A stretch of DNA of 64,000 bases from Acidovorax temperans (GCF_006716905.1 NZ_VFPV01000002.1:706001-770000), one strand, 5' to 3'. Positions 51,632-60,990 are shown, numbered from the stretch's first letter. A program made the numbers and translations. The notes: a model not told the origin generated them from the letters alone.

Positions 51632-52067
51632 AGAAAACAACAATGACAACAATGCCGCAGACGCCGCAGACGATCCGTTTGCGGGGTGGGCCGAAGCGCT
51701 TGAGGAACAAAAGCGCGACAACGCACCAGGAGATGCTGAGCAGGGCGGACCGTTGTCTGGTGAACCCGTGCGTCCTTTCTCCAGCAGCAACGATGCCCCG
51801 GTCAACGACATCAATATGGTGTTGGACATTCCTGTTCAGCTCTCTGTGGAGTTGGGACGTACCAAAGTCCCCATCAAGTACATCTTGCAGCTCGCACAGG
51901 GATCCGTTGTGGAGCTGGACGCTCTTGCCGGTGAGCCCATGGATGTGCTGGTCAACGGGTACTTGATTGCCCAGGGTGAAGTCGTGGTGGTGAATGACAA
52001 GTTTGGTATTCGTCTCACCGATGTGGTGACCCCTTCAGAGCGGCTGAGGCGAGCTAGCCGTGGATAG
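51621..52067 (+). CDS. fliN: flagellar motor switch protein FliN
   Basis: A 148-residue C-ring protein. The C-terminal SpoA domain (VLDIPVQLSVELGRTKVPIKYILQLAQGSVVELDALAGEPMDVLVNGYLIAQGEVVVVNDKFGIRLTDVVTPSERL) is classical; an acidic Asn/Asp-rich N-terminal extension of about 65 residues is longer than in some bacteria. ATG 51621 follows GGAG and overlaps fliM by 11 bases. Confidence 0.97.
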   Translation: MSTEENNNDNNAADAADDPFAGWAEALEEQKRDNAPGDAEQGGPLSGEPVRPFSSSNDAPVNDINMVLDIPVQLSVELGRTKVPIKYILQLAQGSVVELDALAGEPMDVLVNGYLIAQGEVVVVNDKFGIRLTDVVTPSERLRRASRG

Positions 52068-52416
52068 CCCAAATATGGCGCAAACACTGGGCGTGGTGGT
52101 TTTGTTCATTGCCGGAATGGCTTGTTTGCCATGGGTAGTGCGCTGGGCTCAGCAGCGTCAAGCATCACGAGGTATTGCTGGGGGAGCGATCACTGCATCC
52201 AAAATCGTCTCTACCGTAGCGGTGGGACCTCAGCAGCGAGTTGTGACGCTGGAGGTTGGGCCTGAGCACTCTCGCACCTTACTGGTCTTAGGTGTGACCT
52301 CTCAACATATCAACTGCTTATTTTCTACTCCGGTGCCTGCCTCACCGGAGCAGCAGCCCGCATCTTTCGCACAAGAGATGGCTCGCGCATCGATGCCGAA
52401 AGAGTCAGATGGCTAA
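52060..52416 (+). CDS. fliO: flagellar export assembly protein FliO
   Basis: A 118-residue membrane protein that helps assemble the FliP ring. One helix near the N-terminus ([25 protein letters not shown]) is followed by a small basic beta domain with the FliO/FliZ-type pattern [37 protein letters not shown]. The start is GTG 52060, overlapping fliN by 8 bases; ATG 52075 is the alternative. Position between fliN and fliP supports the call. Confidence 0.9.
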   Translation: MDSPNMAQTLGVVVLFIAGMACLPWVVRWAQQRQASRGIAGGAITASKIVSTVAVGPQQRVVTLEVGPEHSRTLLVLGVTSQHINCLFSTPVPASPEQQPASFAQEMARASMPKESDG

Positions 52417-53200
52417 TCTGTCCCTCGGTCGTTGTTGGCTTAAAGCCTTGCTGCCGGCTGGGGCCGGAGTCGTCGTCCTGACGGTCGGAGTGTTGTTCAG
52501 CTCCGTGGCCGCAGCACAGACGGCAGCAGGAGCCTTACCCGTGTTAATAGGAACGGGCTCAGGTGGTAATAGCTACTCTGTGCCTATTCAGACATTGCTA
52601 TTTTTCACGGCACTGTCTTTTTTGCCTGCGGTACTTCTGTTGATGACGGGTTTTACCCGTATCGTGATTGTCTTGTCATTGTTGAGGCAGGCTATCGGTA
52701 CCCAGTCAGCTCCACCAAATCAGGTGATTATTGGTCTATCGCTTTTCTTGACGATGTTTGTGATGGGGCCAACGCTAGATCGTGTCTATCAGGAAGCCTA
52801 TTTACCTTATACGAACAACACTCTGGGTTTTGAGCAGGCTTTGCAAAAAGCCGAAGCACCCATGCGTGAATTCATGTTGAAGCAAACACGCCAATCAGAC
52901 TTCGCACTTTTCTCTCGGCTGGCTCGTCTCAATCCAGAGGTGACAGCAGAAACGGCACCCTTGCGCGTTTTAGTACCTGCGTTTGTAACGAGTGAGTTGA
53001 AGTCAGCGTTCCAGATTGGATTCATGATCTTCATACCGTTTTTGGTGATTGATATGGTGGTGTCCAGCATTTTGATGTCACTAGGCATGATAATGCTGTC
53101 ACCGGTGTTGGTCGCACTCCCATTCAAGCTGATGCTTTTTGTTTTGGCTGACGGATGGAACCTGCTTTTGGGCTCTTTGGCAGCCAGTTTCGTTACTTGA
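52409..53200 (+). CDS. fliP: flagellar export channel protein FliP
   Basis: A 263-residue export-channel subunit. A signal peptide ([23 protein letters not shown]) is followed by [56 protein letters not shown] and the C-terminal helices ([33 protein letters not shown]), the standard FliP pattern. Overlaps fliO by 8 bases. Confidence 0.97.
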   Translation: MANLSLGRCWLKALLPAGAGVVVLTVGVLFSSVAAAQTAAGALPVLIGTGSGGNSYSVPIQTLLFFTALSFLPAVLLLMTGFTRIVIVLSLLRQAIGTQSAPPNQVIIGLSLFLTMFVMGPTLDRVYQEAYLPYTNNTLGFEQALQKAEAPMREFMLKQTRQSDFALFSRLARLNPEVTAETAPLRVLVPAFVTSELKSAFQIGFMIFIPFLVIDMVVSSILMSLGMIMLSPVLVALPFKLMLFVLADGWNLLLGSLAASFVT

Positions 53201-53215
53201 TTGAGAGGTTCTGGC

Positions 53216-53485
53216 ATGACATCCCAAATGGTTTTGACCCTCGGGCGAGATGCCTTGACCTTGCTGCTCATGATCTCCATGCCTGTGTTAGGAGTCGTGA
53301 TGGCGGTTGGTTTGGTCGTCAGCATCTTTCAAGCGGTCACACAAATTCAGGAGGCAACGCTGGCGTTTGTGCCCAAGCTGATCGCCGCTATGGTGGTCTT
53401 TGCCATCGCCGGGCCGTGGATGATTAGCACCTTGGTGGATTACTTGCGCAGAACGATTGAATCGATTCCTTCCGTGGTTGGTTAG
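53216..53485 (+). CDS. fliQ: flagellar export channel protein FliQ
   Basis: An 89-residue two-helix membrane protein of exactly family length: TLLLMISMPVLGVVMAVGLVVSIFQAVTQIQEATLAFVPKLIAAMVVFAIAGPWMISTLVDYLRR. It wraps the FliP-FliR channel. ATG 53216 is used; the TTG at 53201 right after the fliP stop would add five residues. Confidence 0.97.
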   Translation: MTSQMVLTLGRDALTLLLMISMPVLGVVMAVGLVVSIFQAVTQIQEATLAFVPKLIAAMVVFAIAGPWMISTLVDYLRRTIESIPSVVG

Positions 53486-53503
53486 CACAAGGATTTCAGG
53501 GTC

Positions 53504-54274
53504 GTGATTACTTTCAACGAGGCACAGTTGATGGCGTGGCTGTCTCCTGTGCTTTGGCCTTTTTTACGCGTTCTGGCTGTTTTTACCGTAGCTCCTATTT
53601 TCTCCATGCGTGTGATACCCACGCGGGCGAAGGTCGGCTTGGCTTTTCTGGTGGCAGTGTGCGCGCAAGGGATCCTGCCTGAACAACCGATTGTCGATAT
53701 CAACGGACGTGAGGCCATCGGAGTCGTTGTGCAGCAGGTGGTTGTAGGGTTGGCAATCGGCTTCGCCGTGCGACTGGTGTTCTCGTCTGTAGAGTTGGCT
53801 GGAGAAATCATTGGCCTCCAGATGGGGCTCAATTTCGCATCATTTTTCGATCCCACCAGCAATGCCCAAGTCAGTGCAGTGGCCCGTTTTTTTGGAAATA
53901 TCGCAATGTTGTTGTTCATTGCGATCAACGGCCACTTGTTGGTAGTTCTGGCGGTAGTGAAGAGCTTTGAGCGATTCCCCGTGAATGGGAATTTTTTAGC
54001 AGCTTTAAATCAGATGCGCTTGTATGAGCTGGGCGCTTCGCTGTTCTCCAGTGCTTTATGGATTGCGCTGCCTATGATTGCGCTACTGCTGTTCGTAAAC
54101 CTTACCTTGGGCGTTATTTCGCGAGTAGCGCCGCAAATGAACATTTATGCGGTGGGGTTCCCTGTGACGCTGACCGTGGGCATGCTGGGCATCACCGCCA
54201 CCCTGCCCATGCTGGAGCAGCCCATGCTTACGCTGATGCAGCAGGCCATGAATATTTTTGCAGCCCAACGGTAG
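53504..54274 (+). CDS. fliR: flagellar export channel protein FliR
   Basis: A 256-residue membrane protein with about six helices (LWPFLRVLAVFTVAPIFSMRVIPTRAKVGLAFLVAV, GLAIGFAVRLVFSSVELAGEIIGLQMGLNFASFFDP, ALPMIALLLFVNLTLGVISRVAPQMNIYAVGFPVTLTVGM). It completes the FliPQR core. The start is GTG 53504. Last gene of the fliF-fliR operon, converging on a NarL-type regulator 60 bases away. Confidence 0.96.
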   Translation: MITFNEAQLMAWLSPVLWPFLRVLAVFTVAPIFSMRVIPTRAKVGLAFLVAVCAQGILPEQPIVDINGREAIGVVVQQVVVGLAIGFAVRLVFSSVELAGEIIGLQMGLNFASFFDPTSNAQVSAVARFFGNIAMLLFIAINGHLLVVLAVVKSFERFPVNGNFLAALNQMRLYELGASLFSSALWIALPMIALLLFVNLTLGVISRVAPQMNIYAVGFPVTLTVGMLGITATLPMLEQPMLTLMQQAMNIFAAQR

Positions 54275-54334
54275 TAATCGACAGCACTATCTGGGCCTTG
54301 TTACCAAGGTGTTTGTCTTCGATCCAGTGGCGGG

Positions 54335-54964
54335 TCAGACCAGCTGATTGCGTATGGCATAAACCGTCAACTCAGCATTGTTGGTGAGTTGCAGTTTCTC
54401 CAAAACTCTGGCGCGGTAGACGCTCACTGTTTTGGGGCTCAACATAAGCTCCTCCGCGATGTCAGAGAGACGGCGGCCTGAGGCAATTTTGACAAGAGTT
54501 TGCAGCTCACGTTCGGATAGTGCTGAATGTGGTGTTTCAAGTGTGGGTTGCGCCACGCTTTCAGCGAGCATTTGGGCTACTTCTGCTGTGAGGTACTTTC
54601 GTCCCTGCACCACCGTTCGTACCGCTGCAATCAGTTCCATGGGATCACCCGCTTTGTTAGCGTAGCCTTGCGCTCCAGCCTTGAGGCAGCGCAGTGCATA
54701 CTGATCTTCCGGGTACATAGAAACTATCAGAACTTTGATTTCGGAATTGGTTTCCTTCAGGCTTGCCAACACCTCGAGCCCGCTGCGCCCTGGCATATTC
54801 AGGTCCAAGAGCAAAACGTCGCAGGGTGATGTGCGCAGAACCTCCCGCAACTCAGGATAACTGCCCGCTTCGCCTGTCACAGTAATGTCGTGTGCTTCCA
54901 TCAATGTATCGCGAATACCCCGACGCAAGACAGCGTGGTCATCACAGAGAACGACGTTAATCAC
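54335..54964 (-). CDS. NarL/LuxR-type response regulator
   Basis: A 209-residue two-domain regulator. Receiver domain: CDDHAVLRRGI with the acidic pair, DVLLLDLNMPGRSG with the phospho-acceptor Asp, VSMYPEDQYALRCLKAGAQGYANKAGDP with the conserved Lys. C-terminal LuxR HTH: LSERELQTLVKIASGRRLSDIAEELMLSPKTVSVYRARVLEKL. It starts 1 base after its kinase gene, so they form a two-component pair. Targets unknown; the neighbouring chemotaxis or flagellar genes are candidates. Confidence 0.93.
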   Translation of the reverse strand: MINVVLCDDHAVLRRGIRDTLMEAHDITVTGEAGSYPELREVLRTSPCDVLLLDLNMPGRSGLEVLASLKETNSEIKVLIVSMYPEDQYALRCLKAGAQGYANKAGDPMELIAAVRTVVQGRKYLTAEVAQMLAESVAQPTLETPHSALSERELQTLVKIASGRRLSDIAEELMLSPKTVSVYRARVLEKLQLTNNAELTVYAIRNQLV

Positions 54965-54965
54965 T

Positions 54966-56072
54966 TTAGAACTCTTCTGTTGAATGAGCCGCAGTGGCTG
55001 TGATTGGAACTGTCAGCGTTATGCATGTCCCTTTTCCAAGCTGACTGCTGATGTCTAGCCAGCCTCCCACCGTGCGGGCTCTCTCTTGCAGACCTTTCAA
55101 CCCGAAAGCTTTGGGCTTCATGCGCATTTCGGGCGACATGCCGCAACCATCGTCTGCAATTTCCAATGTCAAAACGCCTTCGCGATCTGACAGGTCAATG
55201 ACCACTTTACTGGGACTTGCGTATTTTGCAGCGTTCGTGAGAGCTTCCTGGGTCGTGCGATAAGCCACCAGTTGCACGTCGGAAGCTACTTGCATTTGCT
55301 CGTTTGCCACGCACACCGTTGTTGATGCGCCGGTTCTTCGTTCAAAACCGCTGGCTAGCCAGCGGACCGCCGCGACCAGGCCTTGCTCAAGGATAGGAGG
55401 GCGCAAGTTCATCATGATACGTTGGCTGGCTCCGATAGCGTGTTGCAGCATTTCAGACGCAGCTACGGCATGCTCTTTCATCTCTGGCGTATCAGCATGT
55501 CTACCAATCCACGCGATGTCAAATTTGACAGCTGTCAGGGCTCCGCCTATGTCGTCGTGGATTTCCCTTGCAATGCAAGCGCGCTCTTGCTCAATGGAGG
55601 TTTGGAGATGTTCTGTCAGTGCAGCCAGTTGTGCCTCCGACTCTGCGAGGCGACTAACCGCCAATGCACGCTCTTTCTTGGCATGATGAACTTCCAGTGC
55701 TCTTGCCGCGACGTGGGGGAGGCGAGCTATGTCATCTTTCAAGAGGTAATCTGAAATCCCCAGCCGCATGACGTCCACCGCAGCAGCTTCCCCTATCGCC
55801 CCCGAAAGCAGCACAAACGGGGGGGGATTAGGCAATTGCACAACATGTTGCCATGCATCAAGCGCTGTAAATCCGTTGAGCCGGTAGTCCGCTAGGATGA
55901 TGTCGATGTGAGTTTGATGTAACCGATCAAGGAATGCCTCCAGTGAATCAACATGGAGTACCTCCGCCAATGGATACGACTTAACCATGATGCGGCGCAC
56001 CAAACTTTGGTCGGCGGGCGAGTCTTCGAGATGTAGTACGCGAAGGCGTTGCTCTGACGCTATCTTGACCAT
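54966..56072 (-). CDS. receiver-histidine kinase hybrid (HisKA_3 type)
   Basis: A 368-residue soluble kinase. Residues about 10-125 are a receiver domain (LRVLHLEDSPADQSLVRR; ILADYRLNG with the Asp; SDYLLKD with the Lys). Residues about 160-230 are the HisKA_3 dimerisation domain with the phospho-His in REIHDDIGGALTAVKFDIAW, and the rest an HATPase (TTQEALTNAAKYASPSKVVI; DDGCGMSPEMRMKPKAFGLKGLQERA). No membrane helix is present, so the input is cytoplasmic, probably phosphorylation of its receiver by another kinase. Start uncertain: ATG 56072 or TTG 56105; neither has a good ribosome site. Confidence 0.9.
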   Translation of the reverse strand: MVKIASEQRLRVLHLEDSPADQSLVRRIMVKSYPLAEVLHVDSLEAFLDRLHQTHIDIILADYRLNGFTALDAWQHVVQLPNPPPFVLLSGAIGEAAAVDVMRLGISDYLLKDDIARLPHVAARALEVHHAKKERALAVSRLAESEAQLAALTEHLQTSIEQERACIAREIHDDIGGALTAVKFDIAWIGRHADTPEMKEHAVAASEMLQHAIGASQRIMMNLRPPILEQGLVAAVRWLASGFERRTGASTTVCVANEQMQVASDVQLVAYRTTQEALTNAAKYASPSKVVIDLSDREGVLTLEIADDGCGMSPEMRMKPKAFGLKGLQERARTVGGWLDISSQLGKGTCITLTVPITATAAHSTEEF

Positions 56073-56170
56073 AGGAGGGGTATCATAGGATACATTTTGG
56101 AACAAACAAGGGTGTTTGTCCGGTTGAGAGGGTTGGTGGGTGAGCGTCCAATGGTTCGCGGGTAATTGGG

Positions 56171-56185
56171 TTTACTTTGTGTAAA
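56171..56185. promoter_or_regulatory. inverted repeat TTTAC-N5-GTAAA upstream of the che operon
   Basis: A short perfect inverted repeat in the 181-bp gap between the divergent kinase gene and the chemotaxis operon. A weak candidate for a binding site of the adjacent NarL-type regulator. Confidence 0.2.
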
Positions 56186-56253
56186 TCTCAAATCAACGCA
56201 GGCTTCTGTGATGGCACTAGTGCTTTGCTGCTGATTTTTGCGATGGAGAGACG

Positions 56254-56700
56254 ATGCAATCTACGCTAACAACGCCTGATGGACCAGGGGTTCAAGTCCC
56301 TGTCATGGTGGCAGCCGAACTGCAAGACTCTTTGCTGGTGGTGATGCACGACCTACATCGATTGGAGGGATTGCTTAGTCATGCAACAGACAACTTGCTC
56401 GAAAGATTTGGCGAGGCCAATGCTGTTTTGACAGATTCTTTTGTTGCTGATTCGCCGGAGCTGCTTGCTGTAAGAAATGCGCTGCGTAGTGCGGTCACAG
56501 AATTGCAGTTTCAGGACATGGCATCTCAGTTGATCTGGCACACCACCAAAGTGCTGCAGGGCTGTGCCTTTCGGTTGGCTTCGGAGGCCATGGGACATGA
56601 AGAGGGTGAGGAGGCTGCCCCGTTCGCTGAAATGGCCCCTGATAGACCCAACCCTGTAACTCAAAGCGAAATGGATGCTGGTTCCGTCGATCTATTTTGA
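56254..56700 (+). CDS. CheZ-like chemotaxis protein
   Basis: A 148-residue, mostly helical protein heading the che operon. ELQFQDMASQLIWHTTKVLQG resembles the CheZ active-site helix (AQDFHDLTGQVI in the true CheZ at 33954), including the Gln of QFQDMASQ, and the preceding helix (DLHRLEGLLSHATDNLLERFGEANAVL) fits one arm of a helical hairpin. It lacks the CheZ tail but ends in GSVDLF, the same hexapeptide that ends CheD. Possibly a second CheY phosphatase or CheY-binding helper; family not certain. Confidence 0.6.
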   Translation: MQSTLTTPDGPGVQVPVMVAAELQDSLLVVMHDLHRLEGLLSHATDNLLERFGEANAVLTDSFVADSPELLAVRNALRSAVTELQFQDMASQLIWHTTKVLQGCAFRLASEAMGHEEGEEAAPFAEMAPDRPNPVTQSEMDAGSVDLF

Positions 56701-56749
56701 TCGTTACGTGATTGGCTAATCTAAATATTCAAGTCAGTTGGAGCCTTAC

Positions 56750-57112
56750 ATGCAATCAATACTTGCCGTAGATGATTCACCATCCATGCGAAAAATGGTG
56801 TCCTTCACCTTAACTGGTGCGGGTTATCACGTAGTGGAGGCGGTGGACGGGCAAGATGCCCTTGAAAAGGCGGAAACCCATGACATCCATTTGGTTTTGG
56901 CAGATCAGAACATGCCTCGCTTGGATGGGATTGGGCTTACGCGCAAACTGCGCGAACACCCCAAATTCAAAACTATCCCGATTTTGATCTTGACGACTGA
57001 GTCCAGCGATCAGATGAAGCAGGCGGGGCGTTCTGCTGGTGCGACTGGGTGGCTGGTGAAGCCTTTTGACCCCAATAGGTTAATTGAGGTTATTCAGAAG
57101 GTAATCCGTTAA
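56750..57112 (+). CDS. cheY: CheY-like single-domain response regulator (copy 2)
   Basis: A 120-residue receiver domain: DD at 8-9, Asp52 in VLADQNMPRLDG, Thr in LTTESS, Lys104 in WLVKPF. It is of the short CheY type found next to cheA in many proteobacteria and differs clearly from copy 1 at 34582. ATG 56750 follows TTGGAG; the TTG at 56738 is rejected. It lies directly before cheA and may be the phosphate sink or a motor-binding CheY. Confidence 0.93.
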   Translation: MQSILAVDDSPSMRKMVSFTLTGAGYHVVEAVDGQDALEKAETHDIHLVLADQNMPRLDGIGLTRKLREHPKFKTIPILILTTESSDQMKQAGRSAGATGWLVKPFDPNRLIEVIQKVIR

Positions 57113-57150
57113 CACGGCTTCAAATCACAGCTACCAATTAGGAGCCAACT

Positions 57151-59271
57151 ATGGCAGAAAATTACCAAGAAGGATCTGGATCAGGCGCTGATTTTGATCT
57201 GAGTCAGTTTTACCAAATCTTCTTCGAAGAGGCGGTGGAAAATCTTGATCAGATGGAGCAAATGCTCTTGAATTTAGATTTCAGTAATGCTAACGATGAG
57301 GAACTCAACGGAATTTTCCGCTGTGCTCATTCCATCAAGGGCGGTGCTGCGACCTTTGGGTTTTCTGATGTAGCGGAGCTAACCCATCAGATGGAATCCT
57401 TGTTGGACAAACTGCGTCGGCACGAGTTGCAACCTATTCCAGAAATGGTTGATGTTTTGCTTGAGTCCGCAGATGCATCACGGAGTTTGCTTGCCCGCCA
57501 TCAAGCAGGAGGCCAGGGAGAGGCAGTTTCTACGACTGCTTTGGTGAAGCGAATCAGTGATCTGGCTGCAGGACTTCTACCAACCGATATGGAGGTTGCT
57601 CCAGTGCGCGCACAGGATGCGCCAGTACCCGTGAACCCTGAGCCGTCTCCTGTTTCAGTAGTTGCAGCACCCGCGTTGGCCCCTCACGTGCCTGGCCAGT
57701 TGCGGCAGCTGGAAATTCATGTGGGTCCACTAGATCGCACAGAGCAAGCAGACGCTATCAAGGATCTGTTCCGTGATATCGCGGGCTTGGGCACTATCCA
57801 AGACATACCCGCTTCGATCCCCGGTATGCGCGTATTTGCAGTAGAAACAACCTCTTCTACTGATGATTTGCTGGATTTGTTCGCATTCCATGTGTCCAAG
57901 GACCAAGTCCGCTTCGTTGACGCAGCGAAAGTTGGAGCGTCTCCAATTGATGGTGCTTCGGAAGTGGCTTATGGCTTCTTCAGCGACGCGCCCGGAGCCC
58001 CCGCTCCGCTGCCTCCACGTGCGCCCTCTGCGGAAGGCGTTCCACAAGTAAAAACTGCTGTAGTGACGAAGGCGGTTGAACCTAAGGTTTCCACACAAGC
58101 CCAGATGGAGTCCACCACTATTCGCGTTGCAGTGAATAAAGTGGATCAGCTCATTAATTTGGTCGGTGAATTGGTGATTACCCAAGCGATGTTGGCTCAA
58201 AATAGCCGTGGTTTGGATGCTGGTGCGTACCAGCAGTTACTGGCGGGACTGGCGGATTTGGATCGAAACACTCGAGATTTGCAAGAATCTGTGATGTCCA
58301 TTCGGATGATTCCTATGTCGATAGTCTTCAGCCGTTTTCCTCGTATGTTACGGGACTTGGCAAACAAGCTGGGCAAGAAGGTAGAGCTTGTCACTCTTGG
58401 TGAGGCGACTGAGTTGGATAAAGGACTGGTTGAAAAGATTACTGACCCTCTTACCCATTTGGTCCGCAATAGCTGTGACCACGGGATTGAGCTACCTGCA
58501 GAACGCTTGGCAAAGGGGAAATCTGAGCACGGAACTATCACGCTGTCTGCTTCCCATCAAGGGGGCTCTATTGTGATTGACGTACGTGATGATGGCAAAG
58601 GACTGTCACGCGAAAAGATACTCAAGAAGGCCTTGGAGAGGGGAATGGATGTATCCGAACAGATGCCTGACTCTGAAGTGTGGCAGCTGATTTTCGCTCC
58701 TGGATTTTCGACGGCAGATGAAGTCACTGACGTATCTGGCCGTGGTGTCGGAATGGATGTGGTTAAACGAAATATTGCTGCATTGAATGGATCGGTGGAG
58801 ATTGATTCGGCGGAAGGTTATGGGATGAAGGTCTCGGTGCGCCTGCCACTGACCCTTGCAATTATGGATGGTATGTCAGTCGGAGTGGGAGAGGAAGTCT
58901 ACATACTGCCGCTTTCGTCCGTGGTGGAGTCATTCCAAGTGAATCCGGATGACGTTAGTACGGTTGCCCAAGGATCGCAGCTGGTGAAAGTTCGTGACGA
59001 ATATATGCCTGTGATAGCTTTGGAGAAGATATTCCAAGTCCCTAGATTCGATTTGAATAAAACTAGCAACATTATGGTGGTTGTTGAGGCGGATGGAAGC
59101 CGTGTTGCTCTGCTGGTGGATGAGTTATTGGGGCAGCACCAAGTGGTTGTTAAAAACTTGGAATCGAATTACCGCAAAGTTCCGAATGTCTCGGGTGCAA
59201 CAATATTGGGTGATGGCACTGTTGCGTTGATCTTGGATATTGGTGGGCTAGTTCGCCGTGCTAGGCATTGA
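57151..59271 (+). CDS. cheA: chemotaxis histidine kinase CheA
   Basis: A 706-residue kinase. HPt domain with phospho-His60 in CAHSIKGGAATFGF; a P2-like region (about 185-275: LRQLEIHVGPLDRTEQADAIKDLFRDIAGLG) after an Ala/Pro linker; dimerisation helices (VNKVDQLINLVGELVITQAML, DLDRNTRDLQESVMSIRMIPMS); HATPase (LTHLVRNSCDHGIE, DVRDDGKGLSREKI, DVSGRGVGMDVVKRNI); and CheW-like regulatory domain to the end. It phosphorylates CheY and CheB under receptor control. Confidence 0.97.
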   Translation: MAENYQEGSGSGADFDLSQFYQIFFEEAVENLDQMEQMLLNLDFSNANDEELNGIFRCAHSIKGGAATFGFSDVAELTHQMESLLDKLRRHELQPIPEMVDVLLESADASRSLLARHQAGGQGEAVSTTALVKRISDLAAGLLPTDMEVAPVRAQDAPVPVNPEPSPVSVVAAPALAPHVPGQLRQLEIHVGPLDRTEQADAIKDLFRDIAGLGTIQDIPASIPGMRVFAVETTSSTDDLLDLFAFHVSKDQVRFVDAAKVGASPIDGASEVAYGFFSDAPGAPAPLPPRAPSAEGVPQVKTAVVTKAVEPKVSTQAQMESTTIRVAVNKVDQLINLVGELVITQAMLAQNSRGLDAGAYQQLLAGLADLDRNTRDLQESVMSIRMIPMSIVFSRFPRMLRDLANKLGKKVELVTLGEATELDKGLVEKITDPLTHLVRNSCDHGIELPAERLAKGKSEHGTITLSASHQGGSIVIDVRDDGKGLSREKILKKALERGMDVSEQMPDSEVWQLIFAPGFSTADEVTDVSGRGVGMDVVKRNIAALNGSVEIDSAEGYGMKVSVRLPLTLAIMDGMSVGVGEEVYILPLSSVVESFQVNPDDVSTVAQGSQLVKVRDEYMPVIALEKIFQVPRFDLNKTSNIMVVVEADGSRVALLVDELLGQHQVVVKNLESNYRKVPNVSGATILGDGTVALILDIGGLVRRARH

Positions 59272-59309
59272 GGGGATTTGATTGAAATATCTGGTCCTGA
59301 GGAGTATTT

Positions 59310-59798
59310 ATGAGTCTCGTTGCTAAAATTTCTGAAAACGTGCATGTTGGTGCTCGCGAATATCTGACCTTTAGATTGGATCAGGAGGAGTATGGCATTG
59401 ACATACTCAAGGTGCAAGAAATACGAGGGTATGAGCAGCCAACCCGTATTGCAAACGCACCTGCTTTTATAAAGGGTGTCGTGAATTTGCGCGGAACTAT
59501 CGTTCCTATCGTGGATATGCGGCTTAAATTTAATTGTGCTCAGGCGGATTACAATAGTTTTACGGTTGTAATAATTTTAAATTTGCGTGACCGTGTTGTT
59601 GGAATCGTAGTTGACTCTGTCAGTGATGTGATGGAGTTGTCCGCTGAAAATATTCGATCTGCCCCTGATGTTGAGAGTGCAATTGATAATGGATGTATTC
59701 TTGGATTGGGATCTGTTGGGGAGAGAATGCTGATCCTGCTTGATATCGAAAAATTAATGTCGAACGCGGATATGGGTTTGGCCGCAAATGATGAGTGA
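59310..59798 (+). CDS. cheW: chemotaxis coupling protein CheW
   Basis: A 162-residue adaptor connecting receptors with Che[60 protein letters not shown] is the standard CheW start, followed by the second SH3-like barrel ([55 protein letters not shown]). Base composition here is the lowest in the window (one 60-base line at 59521 has 20 G+C). Confidence 0.97.
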   Translation: MSLVAKISENVHVGAREYLTFRLDQEEYGIDILKVQEIRGYEQPTRIANAPAFIKGVVNLRGTIVPIVDMRLKFNCAQADYNSFTVVIILNLRDRVVGIVVDSVSDVMELSAENIRSAPDVESAIDNGCILGLGSVGERMLILLDIEKLMSNADMGLAANDE

Positions 59799-59899
59799 AC
59801 CATAAGCTTCTGCTGCGTGGCATAGGATGCATGAGTCAATAGGTTGGCCACAGATTCTTTGAATTTGAGCATTGGTAGATTTTCTATTTGGATGAACTC

Positions 59900-60805
59900 A
59901 TGTCCCAAGCCACTCATTCCATAAAAATTAACCGCTCTTCTTCGCATCGCTCAGAGATGGATGCGAACGTAATCGCACCTACGGGGCCTCTTGCGCAAGG
60001 TAGAGAGTTTGTTTGGACAAACGCAGATTTCGCAAGAGTTCAAGGCCTTATTTACAAGCGTGCTGGAATCAGCTTACATGATGGTAAGCACGCCATGGTG
60101 TACAGCCGACTCTCCCGCAGACTCCGGGAAACAGGTCACGACAGCTTCAGCGACTATCTCAGTTGGCTTGAATCTAATGACGGACCTGAGTGGCAAGAGT
60201 TTGTCAATGCATTGACAACCAATCTGACTGCTTTTTTCCGCGAGCAGCATCACTTCGAAATATTCGCGTCTCACCTGCGTAGCAAGCCGTCGGGAACTTC
60301 CTGGAAGGTATGGTGCAATGCCGCTTCTACGGGTGAGGAGCCCTATTCAATAGTGATGACTGCATGTGAGGCTTTAGGGAACAATCCCCCTTTCAAACTG
60401 ATAGCTAGTGATATTGACTCCAAAGTCCTAGCTACAGCCGGAAATGGTGTTTACAGAATAGATAGTATGAAGGGGATGAGCCAGGAAAGACTACAGAGGT
60501 TTTTCTTGAAAGGTAAGGCTTCTAATGCAGGGATGGTGCGAGTTAAGCCTGAATTAAGGCGTTTAATTGACTTTATGAGTGTCAATTTAATTCGAGACGA
60601 CTGGCCATTCAAGGAGCCCTTCGATGTGGTTTTTTGTCGAAATGTAATGATTTATTTCGATGCCGCAACTCAGAGAAGAGTGTTGGAAAAAATTCATCGA
60701 GTCCTTAAGCCTGGAGGGCTTCTATTTGTGGGACATGCGGAAAATTTTAGCGAGTCTAAAGACCTGTTTGTCCTGCGCGGAAAAACGGTTTACGAGCGGC
60801 GCTGA
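59900..60805 (+). CDS. cheR: chemoreceptor methyltransferase CheR
   Basis: A 301-residue SAM-dependent methyltransferase. The N-terminal helical domain includes FARVQGLIYKRAGISLHDGKHAMVYSRLSRRLRE; LTTNLTAFFREQHHFEIF is the family signature; SAM loop WKVWCNAASTGEEPYSIVM; then LIASDIDSKVLATAGNGVYRI, FDVVFCRNVMIYFD and LKPGGLLFVGHAENF. The usual Gly-Cys in the SAM loop is Ala-Ala. Start ATG 59900 preferred over TTG 59888. The IS element begins 94 bases after its stop. Confidence 0.96.
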   Translation: MSQATHSIKINRSSSHRSEMDANVIAPTGPLAQGREFVWTNADFARVQGLIYKRAGISLHDGKHAMVYSRLSRRLRETGHDSFSDYLSWLESNDGPEWQEFVNALTTNLTAFFREQHHFEIFASHLRSKPSGTSWKVWCNAASTGEEPYSIVMTACEALGNNPPFKLIASDIDSKVLATAGNGVYRIDSMKGMSQERLQRFFLKGKASNAGMVRVKPELRRLIDFMSVNLIRDDWPFKEPFDVVFCRNVMIYFDAATQRRVLEKIHRVLKPGGLLFVGHAENFSESKDLFVLRGKTVYERR

Positions 60806-60899
60806 CTCTGTCTGGTGAGACTACTCTCAAACTGTCCCATGACCAATAATCGATTAAGCACATCCTCTTCTGCTTCTAGTGGTGCTGGGGCAGGTCTAG

Positions 60900-60920
60900 C
60901 AGGCTGCTGAAATACTCCCC
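60900..60920 (+). repeat. IS left terminal inverted repeat
   Basis: 21 bp, exact reverse complement of 62202-62222. Confidence 0.9.
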
Positions 60921-60990
60921 ACCGACAGTCCGCGACAGCCGCCCAGCCGCGACAATCAAGCCCCCCACTGACCAGACAGACGAGCCATCC

